From Jannaschia sp. CCS1 (GTDB lineage Bacteria; Pseudomonadota; Alphaproteobacteria; Rhodobacterales; Rhodobacteraceae): a stretch of DNA of 64,000 nt. Below, piece after piece: positions 41,755-50,337 of this stretch. Made by a program: the position numbers and the translations under genes. Each line of letters begins with the position of its first letter. The stretch's first letter is position 1. The notes below the pieces were generated by a model. The model worked only from the letters and a program-made list of their open reading frames with translations. It made no database searches and was not told the origin of the DNA. The stretch spans positions 992,001 through 1,056,000 of the forward strand of contig NC_007802.1 in NCBI RefSeq assembly GCF_000013565.1, in the 5' to 3' direction.

Positions 41755-42468
41755 ATGAGACTTTCATCGCCAATCTACACACTCAAGCGCCAGGCACGAT
41801 TGCTGGCGCGCGACACTGATCTGAGGCTCCACGAGGCCCTCGACCAGATTGCGACGCAGGAGGGCTTCCAGGACTGGAGCCACCTGGCGTCCAATTACGC
41901 CAGAACCACACCCGCGATGGATCTCATGAGGCAGATCAGTTCCGGCGATCTGGTGCTGATCGGCGCGCGTCCAGGCCAAGGCAAAACCCTTCTCGGGCTG
42001 GAACTTGCGGCAGTGGCACACAAACACAATCGCACAGGATATTTTTTCACGCTGGATTACAATGAGACGGACGTTCGGGATCGGTTTGACGAGCTTGGGT
42101 TCGACCAGAGGGGGCATGAACGTCCCGTAATCGTTGATACGTCGGACGATATTTGTGCGGCTCATATCATTGATCGCCTCGGCAATGGGCCTGGTGACGG
42201 GCTGGTTGTTGTCGATTACCTGCAACAACTGGATCAAAGGCGACGTCATCCGCCGCTTGAAGACCAGGTCCGGGCGCTCAAGGATTTTGCAACCGAGCAC
42301 GGGACGATCATTGTCCTGATCTCACAGATCGACCGCGCCTTCGAGCTGTCCTCAAGGGGCGTGCCGGGCATTGACGACATTCGATTGCCAAATCCGGTGG
42401 ATGTGTCGCTGTTCGACAGAAGATGCTTCCTGCATGGCGGGGACATCCAGATCGAGATGGCTGCATAG
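41755..42468 (+). CDS. Stand-alone DnaB/RecA-fold ATPase with small N-terminal domain
   Basis: A 237-residue protein. Residues 1-50 (LKRQARLLARDTDLRLHEAL, then GFQDWSHLAS) resemble the small helical WxxLA domain found in Glyoxalase_8-type proteins. Residues 55-237 are a RecA/DnaB-C-like ATPase with Walker A GARPGQGKT (70-78), Walker B LVVVDYLQQLD and a SQIDR motif like DnaB motif H4. It lacks the DnaB N-terminal and linker domains, so it is not a replicative helicase. GAGGAGG precedes the start. Pipelines call it DNA helicase; its actual work is unknown. Confidence 0.72.
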   Translation: MRLSSPIYTLKRQARLLARDTDLRLHEALDQIATQEGFQDWSHLASNYARTTPAMDLMRQISSGDLVLIGARPGQGKTLLGLELAAVAHKHNRTGYFFTLDYNETDVRDRFDELGFDQRGHERPVIVDTSDDICAAHIIDRLGNGPGDGLVVVDYLQQLDQRRRHPPLEDQVRALKDFATEHGTIIVLISQIDRAFELSSRGVPGIDDIRLPNPVDVSLFDRRCFLHGGDIQIEMAA

Positions 42469-42677
42469 GCCCACTTGGCCCTGCTTTGCGGGCGTTCGGT
42501 GAGGGTTCGCAAGCATCCTTGGGTGAATTGAGCGTGCGTCCGGGCGGGCCTTGGGTTAGCCGTGCAGGATAAGGATCGGGAGAGCCGACTTCATTGAATG
42601 CCCCGGGGCGGTTCGGCCTTGGCGGCGACGTCTTGTTCCAACGCGGCGGAGCGCCACAAGCGCAGATGGAGGGAGAG

Positions 42678-43388
42678 CTAGTCGGCCGACGGTTTACCCA
42701 TCGCGGTGGCGACCATCTGGCTTGCGCCTGACATCTGCCCCAGGGGCGGCATGTCATCGCCCCGCGCGCGGCGACGCTCGGCCACGATTTGACCGCGGGT
42801 CAGGGCGATGCTGCTGACCTGTCCGGCATCATTGGGCTGCATCGCGTAGACGCCGTCTGCATCCGCAAGGATCGCATCCCCGGGCAGGATCGCCACCCCG
42901 CCGACGCTGACCGGCACGTGGGCGCGGCCACCCAGATCAGCCATCCGCGTGGTCATTGGAGAGACGCCCCTGCACCAGACCGGAAATTCCAGATCGGCCA
43001 GCTCCTCTCCATCCGTGCAGGGGCCGTCAATGATCGCGCCCGCGATGCCCTGTCGCATGGCGGCTGCGGCCACACCGTCCCCAAGGCACGCGTGGCGGGT
43101 GTCCCCCAAACGGTCGATCACCAGAATATCGCCGGGCGCGGCCAGTCCAATGGCGTGGTGCAGCATGACCGAGCAGGGCCCGGGGATCTGCACGGTCAGG
43201 GCGCGGCCTGCGATGCGGGGCCCGAAGCCCTGATTGGCGCGGATACCCGGATCCAGCGCGCCCCAATACAGGATGTGGCCCAACATCGTCGTTTCGCATT
43301 GCCGCAGGGTGTCGATGAGGGCGGGGTCCAGTGCGGCGGGCGCAGGGCCGATGGTATATTTGGGAGGGGAAGGCAGTGGTGAGGTCAT
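42678..43388 (-). CDS. RraA-like / HMG-CHA aldolase family protein
   Basis: A 236-residue protein of the RraA-like fold. Characteristic regions are GRALTVQIPGPCSVMLHHAI, the nucleotide- or metal-site loop GDILVIDRLGDTRHACLGDG, and IDGPCTDGEEL. Family members are either 4-hydroxy-4-methyl-2-oxoglutarate aldolases or oxaloacetate decarboxylases (with a GExxA-type acid pattern), or the RNase E inhibitor RraA. Being last in a transport/catabolic operon favours an enzyme. It overlaps the permease gene by 4 bases. Confidence 0.8.
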   Translation of the reverse strand: MTSPLPSPPKYTIGPAPAALDPALIDTLRQCETTMLGHILYWGALDPGIRANQGFGPRIAGRALTVQIPGPCSVMLHHAIGLAAPGDILVIDRLGDTRHACLGDGVAAAAMRQGIAGAIIDGPCTDGEELADLEFPVWCRGVSPMTTRMADLGGRAHVPVSVGGVAILPGDAILADADGVYAMQPNDAGQVSSIALTRGQIVAERRRARGDDMPPLGQMSGASQMVATAMGKPSAD

Positions 43389-44236
43389 CGTTCACTCCGC
43401 AACGTCGGGTCAAGCCGGTCGCGCAGCCAGTCGCCGATCATCGAGACCGAGAGCGCGAGGCAGAAGATGATCGCGCCGGGAAGAAGGGTCAGCCACCAGG
43501 CGGTCATCAGGCGGTCGCGCCCCTCGGACATGATCTGACCCAGACTGGTCAGGGGCGGCTGCACGCCAAGGCCCAGAAACGACAGGGCGGTTTCCAGCAG
43601 GATAGTCAGGGGCAGGTTCACGGTGAACTGCACCAGCGCGATGTTGAGGATGTTGGGCAGGACGTGGCGCAGGTAGATCCGCGCAGGCGTGGCCCCCAGG
43701 GCGCGGACGGCGGTGACATAGCCGGATTCCTTGGCCTGTAGCGTCGCCCCGCGCATAAGGCGGGCATAAACCTCCCACCCATTGAGGCCGACAAGAAGCA
43801 GGAACAGCGTGAAGGAATTGTCGAACATCGCCAGCATGAAGAGCGCGACGATGATGATCGGCAGGGACGCCTGCACATCAATGGCCGCCACGATCACGGC
43901 TTCGGTCCGGCCCCGTTGGGCGGCGGCCACGATCCCCAGAAGTGAGCCGAGAGCCGCCCCGATCACGGTGCCCACGATGGCCACGACCAGGGTGATCTGC
44001 GCCCCGGTCACCAGACGGGCGAAGAGGTCCCGCCCCCGGGCATCCGTGCCGAGCAGGTAGCCGTCGGTGCCGGGCGGCTCCAACCGGTGCATGAGCGACG
44101 TTTCGCGGAACCCGTGGGGCGTCAGCAGATGACCGAACAGGGCGAACAGCACGAAGATCCCCACGAACCCCAATGCGAGTTTGACGCTGAGCGGGATCGC
44201 GGGGCCGACGCGGAGGGGCTGGGTGCTGTCCGTCAT
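43385..44236 (-). CDS. Peptide-type ABC transporter permease (DppC-like)
   Basis: A 283-residue inner-membrane permease. It has a first TM near 20-40, a periplasmic section typical of DppC/OppC (GTDARGRDLFARLVTG), a core of about five TM helices, and the cytoplasmic EAA loop near VRALGATPARIYLRHVLPN, which contacts the ATPase. It pairs with the upstream DppB-like permease. ATGA overlaps occur with both neighbouring genes. Confidence 0.9.
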   Translation of the reverse strand: MTDSTQPLRVGPAIPLSVKLALGFVGIFVLFALFGHLLTPHGFRETSLMHRLEPPGTDGYLLGTDARGRDLFARLVTGAQITLVVAIVGTVIGAALGSLLGIVAAAQRGRTEAVIVAAIDVQASLPIIIVALFMLAMFDNSFTLFLLLVGLNGWEVYARLMRGATLQAKESGYVTAVRALGATPARIYLRHVLPNILNIALVQFTVNLPLTILLETALSFLGLGVQPPLTSLGQIMSEGRDRLMTAWWLTLLPGAIIFCLALSVSMIGDWLRDRLDPTLRSER

Positions 44237-45141
44237 TTCGCCCGGATCCTTGGATCAATCACAAGGTACAGCAGGTCGACGATCAGGTTGGCCATGACCA
44301 TCGTGAAGGCCACGACCAGCACCAGAAACTGCACCTGCGCCAGATCCCGCGTGGCCACCGAGCGCACAAGCAGCTGGCCGACCCCGGGCCAGGCAAAGAC
44401 CTGTTCCGTCACGACAGATCCGGCCACCAATGCGCCAAGCGACAGGCCGATCAGCGTCACCAGCGGGATCGCGGCATTGGGGGCTGCGTGGCGCACAAGG
44501 CGCGTCATGAACGGCACACCGCGGGCCTCCGCCGCCCGCATGTAAGGCGCGTTGATCGTTTCCAGAACGGAGGAGCGGGTGAAGCGCGCAAAACTGCCCA
44601 TCGCCGCCAGGCCAAGGGTCAGCGCGGGCCAGATGACATTGGCGTCCTCTCCGCCCAGAAAGGTCCTGAACGCCAACGCGGCCACAAGGATCATGATCAG
44701 ACCAAACAGGAAATTCGGCATCGCAAAGGCGAAGACCGAAAACCCCATCACCAGCCGGTCAAGCGCCGTGCCCCGCCGGATTGCGGCCAGCGCCCCGACC
44801 GGAATTCCGATCAGAACAGCCAGCGCCAGGGCCGTGACCCCCAGATGCAGCGTGTAGGGCAGGCGCCCAAGGAACGTGTCCTCAACAGGGATGCCGGTAT
44901 GGATCGAAAAGCCGAAATTTCCCTGCAAGAGCCCGCCCACATAGCCCAGATATTGCTGCCACAGCGGTTGATCGAGGCCCATGGCGCGGGTGTATTGGTC
45001 GATCACCTCCTGCGGTGCGTCGGGCGGAACAAGGGCGGCGGCAGGATCACCCGAGAGGCGGATGAACAAAAACACCAGCGTGACGGTGACCAGCATCGTG
45101 AGGGTGGCGCGAAACACGCGGGACAGGATGTAGCCGGTCAT
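44233..45141 (-). CDS. Peptide-type ABC transporter permease (DppB-like)
   Basis: A 302-residue permease with six TM helices. The N-terminal helix, the periplasmic YTRAMGLDQPLWQQYLGYVGGLLQGNFGFS stretch typical of DppB/OppB, and the EAA loop MRAAEARGVPFMTRLVRHAAPN are present. It forms the membrane channel with the DppC-like protein. Overlaps of 4 bases join it to the ATPase gene upstream and the second permease gene downstream. Confidence 0.9.
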   Translation of the reverse strand: MTGYILSRVFRATLTMLVTVTLVFLFIRLSGDPAAALVPPDAPQEVIDQYTRAMGLDQPLWQQYLGYVGGLLQGNFGFSIHTGIPVEDTFLGRLPYTLHLGVTALALAVLIGIPVGALAAIRRGTALDRLVMGFSVFAFAMPNFLFGLIMILVAALAFRTFLGGEDANVIWPALTLGLAAMGSFARFTRSSVLETINAPYMRAAEARGVPFMTRLVRHAAPNAAIPLVTLIGLSLGALVAGSVVTEQVFAWPGVGQLLVRSVATRDLAQVQFLVLVVAFTMVMANLIVDLLYLVIDPRIRAK

Positions 45142-46778
45142 GCGGCGCTGCCTTGCTGGAACATCTCCAGCCCCGGTGCAGCAGCGAGAAGCGCCTTTGT
45201 ATAGGGATGGTCCGGGGCATCGAAGACGCGACCTGCGGGGCCGCTCTCGACAATTTCGCCGGATTTCATCACCAGAATCTCGTTGGCAATGGCGCGGGCC
45301 ACGGCGAGGTCATGGGTGATGAACAGGATCGCAAAGCCGAAGCGGCGCTGCATATCGGCAAAGAGATCAAGGATCTGCGCCTGGATCGAGACGTCCAGCG
45401 CGGAGACGGCTTCATCCGCAATCAGAAGCTCGGGCTCCAGCGCCAGCGCGCGCGCGATACAGATGCGCTGACGTTGCCCCCCGGAAAACTCCTGCGGATA
45501 CCGCGCGCCCGCCTGCGCCGAGAGGCCGACCAGTTCGATCAGCTCGGCGGCTTTCTTGTGGGCCGCATCCGTCGCCATGCCATGGATGATCGGGCCCTCC
45601 GCCACGGCCGACAGGATCGTCTGGCGCGGGTTGAGGGCGGAGAAGGGATCTTGCAGAACCACCTGAATGGAGCGTCGCAGCTGACGCAACGCATGTCCGG
45701 TGACGTCGCTAATCTCCGTGCCTTTGAACCGGATCGACCCACTTTCCGTCTCCTCAAGCCGCAGAAGGCAGCGCGCGAGGGAGCTTTTACCAGACCCGCT
45801 TTCGCCGACGACCGCCACGGTTTGCCCTTCCGCGATACGCAGCGAGACGTCCTTGACCGCATGGAGCGCCTTGCGGGTGCCCAGAAACCCGCTGCGATAG
45901 ACCAGATTCACGTCTGTTGCCTGCAAAATCACCGTCTCACCGGCACCGTCACGTTGGCGCGGGTCCGGGGCGACGGCGGCGATCAACTTTTGCGTATAGG
46001 GGTGTTGGGGGCGTTCCAGCACGTCTTGCGCGGTGCCAATTTCGACCAGAACGCCCTCCTGCATCACGGCAACCCTGTCCGCAATCTCGGCCACGACGCC
46101 GAAATCGTGGGTCACAAACAGGACGGCGAGGTCATGCTCGGTTTTCAACCGCGCGATCAGGGACAGGATTTCGGCCTGGGTCGTGACATCAAGGGCCGTT
46201 GTCGGCTCATCCGCGATCAGGAGTTTCGGCTCCAGCAAAAGGGCGGCGGCGATCACCGCGCGCTGCGCCTGCCCGCCTGACAGCTGATGGGGGTAGGATC
46301 GGGCGATACGCTCGGGCTCCGGCAGGGCCACGTCGCGCAGAACCTCCAGCACACGGGGCATCCGATTGGGCTTGGCGATGCCATGTACGGCAAGGATCTC
46401 GCTCAACTGCGCGCCGATCGTGCGCACCGGATTGAGGCTGGCACCGGCATCCTGAAAGATCATCGCGATCTGGGTGGACCGGATTTTCGCGAAGCCCGGA
46501 TCGCGCTGGGGCGGCATCCCCGCGCCAGCCAGCTCAATCCGGCCCGCGGTGACCGGTAAGGCATGGGGCAACATGCCAAGGATCGCCTGCCCGATCACCG
46601 ACTTGCCCGAGCCACTCTCACCCACAAGGCAGAGCGTTTCACCGGGTGCGACGGCCAGGGTGATGCCAGACACCGCCTCGGGCCGGTCGCCACCCGATGG
46701 CAGCGCCACGGTCAGGTTATTCAGGGAGAGGAGCGGCGCAGATAAGGGCGCCGCCCCGGGCGACGGCTCACCCATCAT
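45138..46778 (-). CDS. Fused dual ATPase of a peptide-type ABC importer (DppD-DppF fusion)
   Basis: A 546-residue protein with two complete ABC ATPase domains. The first has Walker A GESGSGKS, signature LSGGQAQR and Walker B LLIADEPT. The second has Walker A GESGSGKS, signature FSGGQRQR and LLIADEA. In most operons these are two separate genes (DppD and DppF); here one polypeptide powers both halves, which is common in Rhodobacterales. It overlaps the substrate-binding protein gene by 11 bases and the permease by 4. Confidence 0.92.
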   Translation of the reverse strand: MMGEPSPGAAPLSAPLLSLNNLTVALPSGGDRPEAVSGITLAVAPGETLCLVGESGSGKSVIGQAILGMLPHALPVTAGRIELAGAGMPPQRDPGFAKIRSTQIAMIFQDAGASLNPVRTIGAQLSEILAVHGIAKPNRMPRVLEVLRDVALPEPERIARSYPHQLSGGQAQRAVIAAALLLEPKLLIADEPTTALDVTTQAEILSLIARLKTEHDLAVLFVTHDFGVVAEIADRVAVMQEGVLVEIGTAQDVLERPQHPYTQKLIAAVAPDPRQRDGAGETVILQATDVNLVYRSGFLGTRKALHAVKDVSLRIAEGQTVAVVGESGSGKSSLARCLLRLEETESGSIRFKGTEISDVTGHALRQLRRSIQVVLQDPFSALNPRQTILSAVAEGPIIHGMATDAAHKKAAELIELVGLSAQAGARYPQEFSGGQRQRICIARALALEPELLIADEAVSALDVSIQAQILDLFADMQRRFGFAILFITHDLAVARAIANEILVMKSGEIVESGPAGRVFDAPDHPYTKALLAAAPGLEMFQQGSAA

Positions 46779-48336
46779 AGCCAGTCATATAGAGGTGATC
46801 GAAGATGGTGACGGCGGAATTGCCGGGATCCCATTGCAGGTCTTCGTTGATCGCGTAGCTGACCACGTTGCGCCACATATACATGCCGGGCGTGACGCGT
46901 TCCCATTCCGCGACCAGATCCAGATAGGCCTGATAGCGTCCCTCAAAATCCTGTGTCTGTTCAAACGCTTCGCCAAGGGTCACAAACTCTTCCGTCATGT
47001 CCCAGGTCCGGTGCGAGGCGCGGAACCGGCTCGACAGAGGGCCCCAATCCATCCAGAGCGGGCGATAGGGATCGCCGGAAAACTCGGAGCTCATCGACAT
47101 GTTGAGGAAGTGGAACGGGCGTTCATAGGCGAGTGAGAAATTGTCCTTCAACTCGATGCGCACATTGATCCCGATCTCGGCCCATTGCTCCACCATGAAC
47201 TCCGCCGCGATCTCGTAATTCGGGTAGAAGCCCCGGGTGATGTGCCAGATCAGCTCTTCGCCGTCATAGTCGCTGGCGGCCAGGTATTCGGCGGCCTGTG
47301 CGGGATCAAACGGGACAGCGCGTTCGCGGTCCGGATCGAAATAATCGCCATATTCCGGGAAGTTGAAGGGTGTCGGCACGAAGGTTGCGTCGCCCCAGAT
47401 CGCCGCTGCAATCGCGTCGCGGTCCACACCGGCCACAATGGCGCGGCGCAGGTTCACATCCGTCAGCGGGTTGTCGGGCAGCGCGTCGGTCTCAAGCATG
47501 TTGAAGGCGAACATCGGATAATTCTCGATCCCCTTCTCCAGCACCGTCACGCCGTCGGTGCCGTCGAGCACATCGACCTGATCGGACGGCACACTGACGA
47601 CGACGTCATATTCGCCCGCCACAAGGCCCGCGAACCGGGTGGAGAACTCGGGCACGATCTCGAAGCGCAGCGTGGCGGCGGGCGGCTCTCCGGCCCAGTA
47701 ATCGTCAAAGGCCACCGCCTCTACGGCGACGGAGGGGTCAAACGCGGTCATCCGGTACGGGCCGGTGCCCATCGGCATCTGCCCGAAGGCTTCTGTTCCG
47801 ACCTCCTCATAATAATGCTGCGGCAGGACAAAGCCGATGGGCGTGACCATGCGGAACGGCAGGTTCGGATCGGGGAAGCTGGTTTCCACTTCGACGGTCA
47901 GCGGGCCGGTCGCCTCCACCCGCACAAAGCCGCGCGTGTAGCGGGTGCCGCGCGGGGCAAGGGGTTCATCGCCCCAGAGCCGTTCTGCCGACAACGAGAA
48001 CGCGACATCTTCGGCATCCATGATGTGGCCGTCGTGGAAGGGGACGCCGTCGCGCAGCGTGAACTCCCAGACATTCGGCGACAGCTGCTGCCAGCTTTCG
48101 GCAAGCCAGGGCACGAGTTCCGTGCCATCGGGATCTTCCCAGCGGTTCCGACGCACCAGGGTATCAAAGATGTTCGTGTGCACGCGGGCACCGGTCGTTG
48201 AAATGCCAATAACCGGATCCATCGTTGGCCAGAGGTTGTCGACGGCGATGACCAGATCCGGGCGCTCCTGGGCTGCGGCAGGCAGCGCCAGCGAGCCGGC
48301 AAGAAGCGTGATGGCCATCAGGTTGCGTAAAGTCAT
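46768..48336 (-). CDS. ABC transporter substrate-binding protein, family 5 (peptide/opine type)
   Basis: A 522-residue periplasmic binding protein with a Sec signal peptide (LLAGSLALPAAAQ). Family-5 landmarks are present: DTLVRRNRW, FTLRDGVPFHDGHIMDAEDVAFSL, and a long C-terminal lobe. Ligands of this family include peptides, opines, nickel and sugars; the sequence alone does not settle which. GGGAG precedes the ATG by about 8 bases. It overlaps the nitrilase gene upstream by 4 bases and the ATPase gene by 11. Confidence 0.9.
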   Translation of the reverse strand: MTLRNLMAITLLAGSLALPAAAQERPDLVIAVDNLWPTMDPVIGISTTGARVHTNIFDTLVRRNRWEDPDGTELVPWLAESWQQLSPNVWEFTLRDGVPFHDGHIMDAEDVAFSLSAERLWGDEPLAPRGTRYTRGFVRVEATGPLTVEVETSFPDPNLPFRMVTPIGFVLPQHYYEEVGTEAFGQMPMGTGPYRMTAFDPSVAVEAVAFDDYWAGEPPAATLRFEIVPEFSTRFAGLVAGEYDVVVSVPSDQVDVLDGTDGVTVLEKGIENYPMFAFNMLETDALPDNPLTDVNLRRAIVAGVDRDAIAAAIWGDATFVPTPFNFPEYGDYFDPDRERAVPFDPAQAAEYLAASDYDGEELIWHITRGFYPNYEIAAEFMVEQWAEIGINVRIELKDNFSLAYERPFHFLNMSMSSEFSGDPYRPLWMDWGPLSSRFRASHRTWDMTEEFVTLGEAFEQTQDFEGRYQAYLDLVAEWERVTPGMYMWRNVVSYAINEDLQWDPGNSAVTIFDHLYMTGYDG

Positions 48337-49229
48337 GTCATAGCTCCCGTGGATGTATCTTGGTGTTGTGGTGACGTCGTGTGGGTCCCGTCCCCCTTGA
48401 GGTGGCGGAACGTGTAATCGCGGGCGTTTTGCAGGTTTGGGATCTGCCGACGCGCGGCGACGACATCGCCCAGCGGCAGGTCCAGCGTGATCTGGCCCGG
48501 CGCGTCTCCCCCCAGATCGGCCAGCACGTCACCCCAGGGCGACACGATCAGGGAATGGCCCCACGTCACGCGCCCGTCCGCGTGGTGACCCACCTGCGCG
48601 GCTGCAATCACATAGGCGCCGTTCTCGATCGCGCGGGCGCGCAGCAAGACCTCCCAATGGGCCCGTCCCGTGGGCACGGTGAAGGCGGAGGGAATGAACA
48701 TCACCGTGGACCCGGCCAATGCATAGTCGCGGTACAGGTGCGGGAACCGAAGGTCATAGCAGATCGACAGCGCCATGGGGCCAAACGGCGTATCCGCCAC
48801 CACGGCTTCGGAGCCTGGCGCATATCTGTCCGATTCACCCGTTGCCCTGCGCCCGTCCAGAAACACGTCGAACAGGTGGATCTTGTCGTAGCGCGCGACG
48901 ATGTCGCCGGAGGGGGCCACCAGAACAGTGTGGTTGAGGTATCGCCCGTCGGGCGCTTTGACCGGGCAGGACCCGGAATGGACCCAGATGCCATGGCGCG
49001 CGGCCTCTTCCCGGCAGGCCGTGATGTAGGGATCACCCCCTTCCCCGGTAATCTGGGCGCGGGCGTGATCCTTGTCGCGATCCATGAGGCCGGCCGCTTC
49101 CGGCAGCGCCAGCATGTCCGCATTCTGATCGGCCGCCTGCTGCGCCGCTTGCCGAAGGCTCCGAACATTGTCCGAGTGAGAATTCGTCGAGGTCATCTGA
49201 ACCATCGAAACGCGCAACGTATCGGTCAT
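48333..49229 (-). CDS. Carbon-nitrogen hydrolase (nitrilase superfamily)
   Basis: A 298-residue amidase-type enzyme with the complete triad: Glu44 in LPEAAG, Lys116 in RYDKIHLFD, and Cys157 in LSICYDLRFP. It most resembles the Nit/omega-amidase branch, which hydrolyses small amides such as 2-oxoglutaramate or deaminated glutathione. The ATG at 49229 follows AAGGG; an extra upstream ATG would lengthen it by 11 residues. It is first in the six-gene operon and divergent from a LysR regulator. Confidence 0.87.
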   Translation of the reverse strand: MTDTLRVSMVQMTSTNSHSDNVRSLRQAAQQAADQNADMLALPEAAGLMDRDKDHARAQITGEGGDPYITACREEAARHGIWVHSGSCPVKAPDGRYLNHTVLVAPSGDIVARYDKIHLFDVFLDGRRATGESDRYAPGSEAVVADTPFGPMALSICYDLRFPHLYRDYALAGSTVMFIPSAFTVPTGRAHWEVLLRARAIENGAYVIAAAQVGHHADGRVTWGHSLIVSPWGDVLADLGGDAPGQITLDLPLGDVVAARRQIPNLQNARDYTFRHLKGDGTHTTSPQHQDTSTGAMT

Positions 49230-49256
49230 TTTCAACCCTTTGATTGGTGCGACCCC

Positions 49257-49302
49257 CAACAATAGGGTGCGAAACCCTCAAGAAAAAAGAACAAAATTGT
49301 TG
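49257..49302. promoter_or_regulatory. Nested inverted repeats in the nitrilase/LysR divergent promoter
   Basis: CAACAAT (49257-49263) and ATTGTTG (49296-49302) form an outer pair. AGGGT-N5-ACCCT (64-78) lies inside, a 15-bp T-N11-A-type element like LysR boxes. The site lies between the two divergent genes, 28 bases upstream of the nitrilase start and 33 bases upstream of the LysR start. The adjacent LysR protein is the obvious candidate to bind it. Confidence 0.55.
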
Positions 49303-49334
49303 CAATCTGTCTGAATTTCTCACAGGTCGGATGG

Positions 49335-50228
49335 GTGAAACTCGCGCGCCGTCTTCCCTCTCTGAATGCACTCCGGGCCCTGGAAGCTGTGCGGGAAACC
49401 GGATCTGTCTCTGCCGCTGGGCGTCGGCTGAGTGTCTCCCACTCGGCTGTCAGCCATCAGATCAAGCAATTGGAGGAGTGGATCGGTCGCCCCATCACGG
49501 TGCGGCGAGGCCGGAGTGTGGCGTTGACGGAGGCCGGAGAAAGCCTTGCGCGCGTGGTCCACGATTCGTTCGATGCGATCCGCCACGAACTGGACCTCCT
49601 GCCCCTTCGGTTTGCCCGCGCCGTCTCGATTTCAGCGCTTCCCGTCATCGCAGAGGAAATCCTGCTCCCCAATCTTGAAGCGTTCCGAAGCGCGTTCCCC
49701 ACCATAAGTTTGCATGTGTCGCTGGCGCAAACGGACCGACCAAAAACACCTGCACCGGATGTGGAAATCCTGTTTCGCAAGCAAGACCGCCTGCTGCCGG
49801 ATGAAGGGGTTTTGTTTCCGGGGGACGCGGTTCCGGTCTGCACGCCCGCGCTGCTTGCGGCGGCGGGCAATGACCCCGCAAGAGCCGTTCGAAATGGCCC
49901 GCTTCTGACCGATGAGGATTCCCGGATGTGGACAAGGTGGCTCCCGCAGGCGGGCGACGAGTGGTCTCCGAGCGAGTCGACCCAGACGATCTATCTTGAA
50001 GGCTCGTTCCTGCTGCAAAAGGCCGCCGAGCACGGGATCGGCATTGCCATTTGTCGCAGGGCAACCATCGCCCGCGCGCTGCAAACCGGTGTGCTCGTGC
50101 TGCTGTCGGACATCGCGATTGATCACGACTGGGCCTACACGCTGAGAGTTGCGACGGGTCGCGAGATTGAACCCGAGGTCCAGATTGTCACGGCCTGGCT
50201 GAACAGCCTTACACCGCTCAGGCAATAG
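49335..50228 (+). CDS. LysR-family transcriptional regulator (GcvA-like)
   Basis: A 297-residue regulator with an N-terminal winged helix-turn-helix (LPSLNALRALEAVRETGSVS, recognition helix SHSAVSHQIKQLEEW) and a periplasmic-binding-like effector domain. The GTG at 49335 is taken as the start, with an ATG four bases upstream out of frame. It is divergent from the nitrilase/ABC operon and most likely controls it together with its own gene. The effector is not known. Confidence 0.9.
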   Translation: MKLARRLPSLNALRALEAVRETGSVSAAGRRLSVSHSAVSHQIKQLEEWIGRPITVRRGRSVALTEAGESLARVVHDSFDAIRHELDLLPLRFARAVSISALPVIAEEILLPNLEAFRSAFPTISLHVSLAQTDRPKTPAPDVEILFRKQDRLLPDEGVLFPGDAVPVCTPALLAAAGNDPARAVRNGPLLTDEDSRMWTRWLPQAGDEWSPSESTQTIYLEGSFLLQKAAEHGIGIAICRRATIARALQTGVLVLLSDIAIDHDWAYTLRVATGREIEPEVQIVTAWLNSLTPLRQ

Positions 50229-50285
50229 CTGTGTCACCGGTTTGGTGCATTGCACGCAAAGATGTGCCGCCGGTTGTCGCCATAG

Positions 50286-50313
50286 GAAAAGGCGGCCCGT
50301 GGTGGGGCCGCCT
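50286..50313 (-). terminator. Rho-independent terminator of the phosphoesterase gene
   Basis: A 9-bp stem (AGGCGGCCC with GGGCCGCCT) with a 6-base loop is followed on the minus strand by TTTT. It lies between the convergent LysR and phosphoesterase genes. Confidence 0.8.
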
Positions 50314-50337
50314 GTCCGCGTTAACAGGTCTTTGGGT

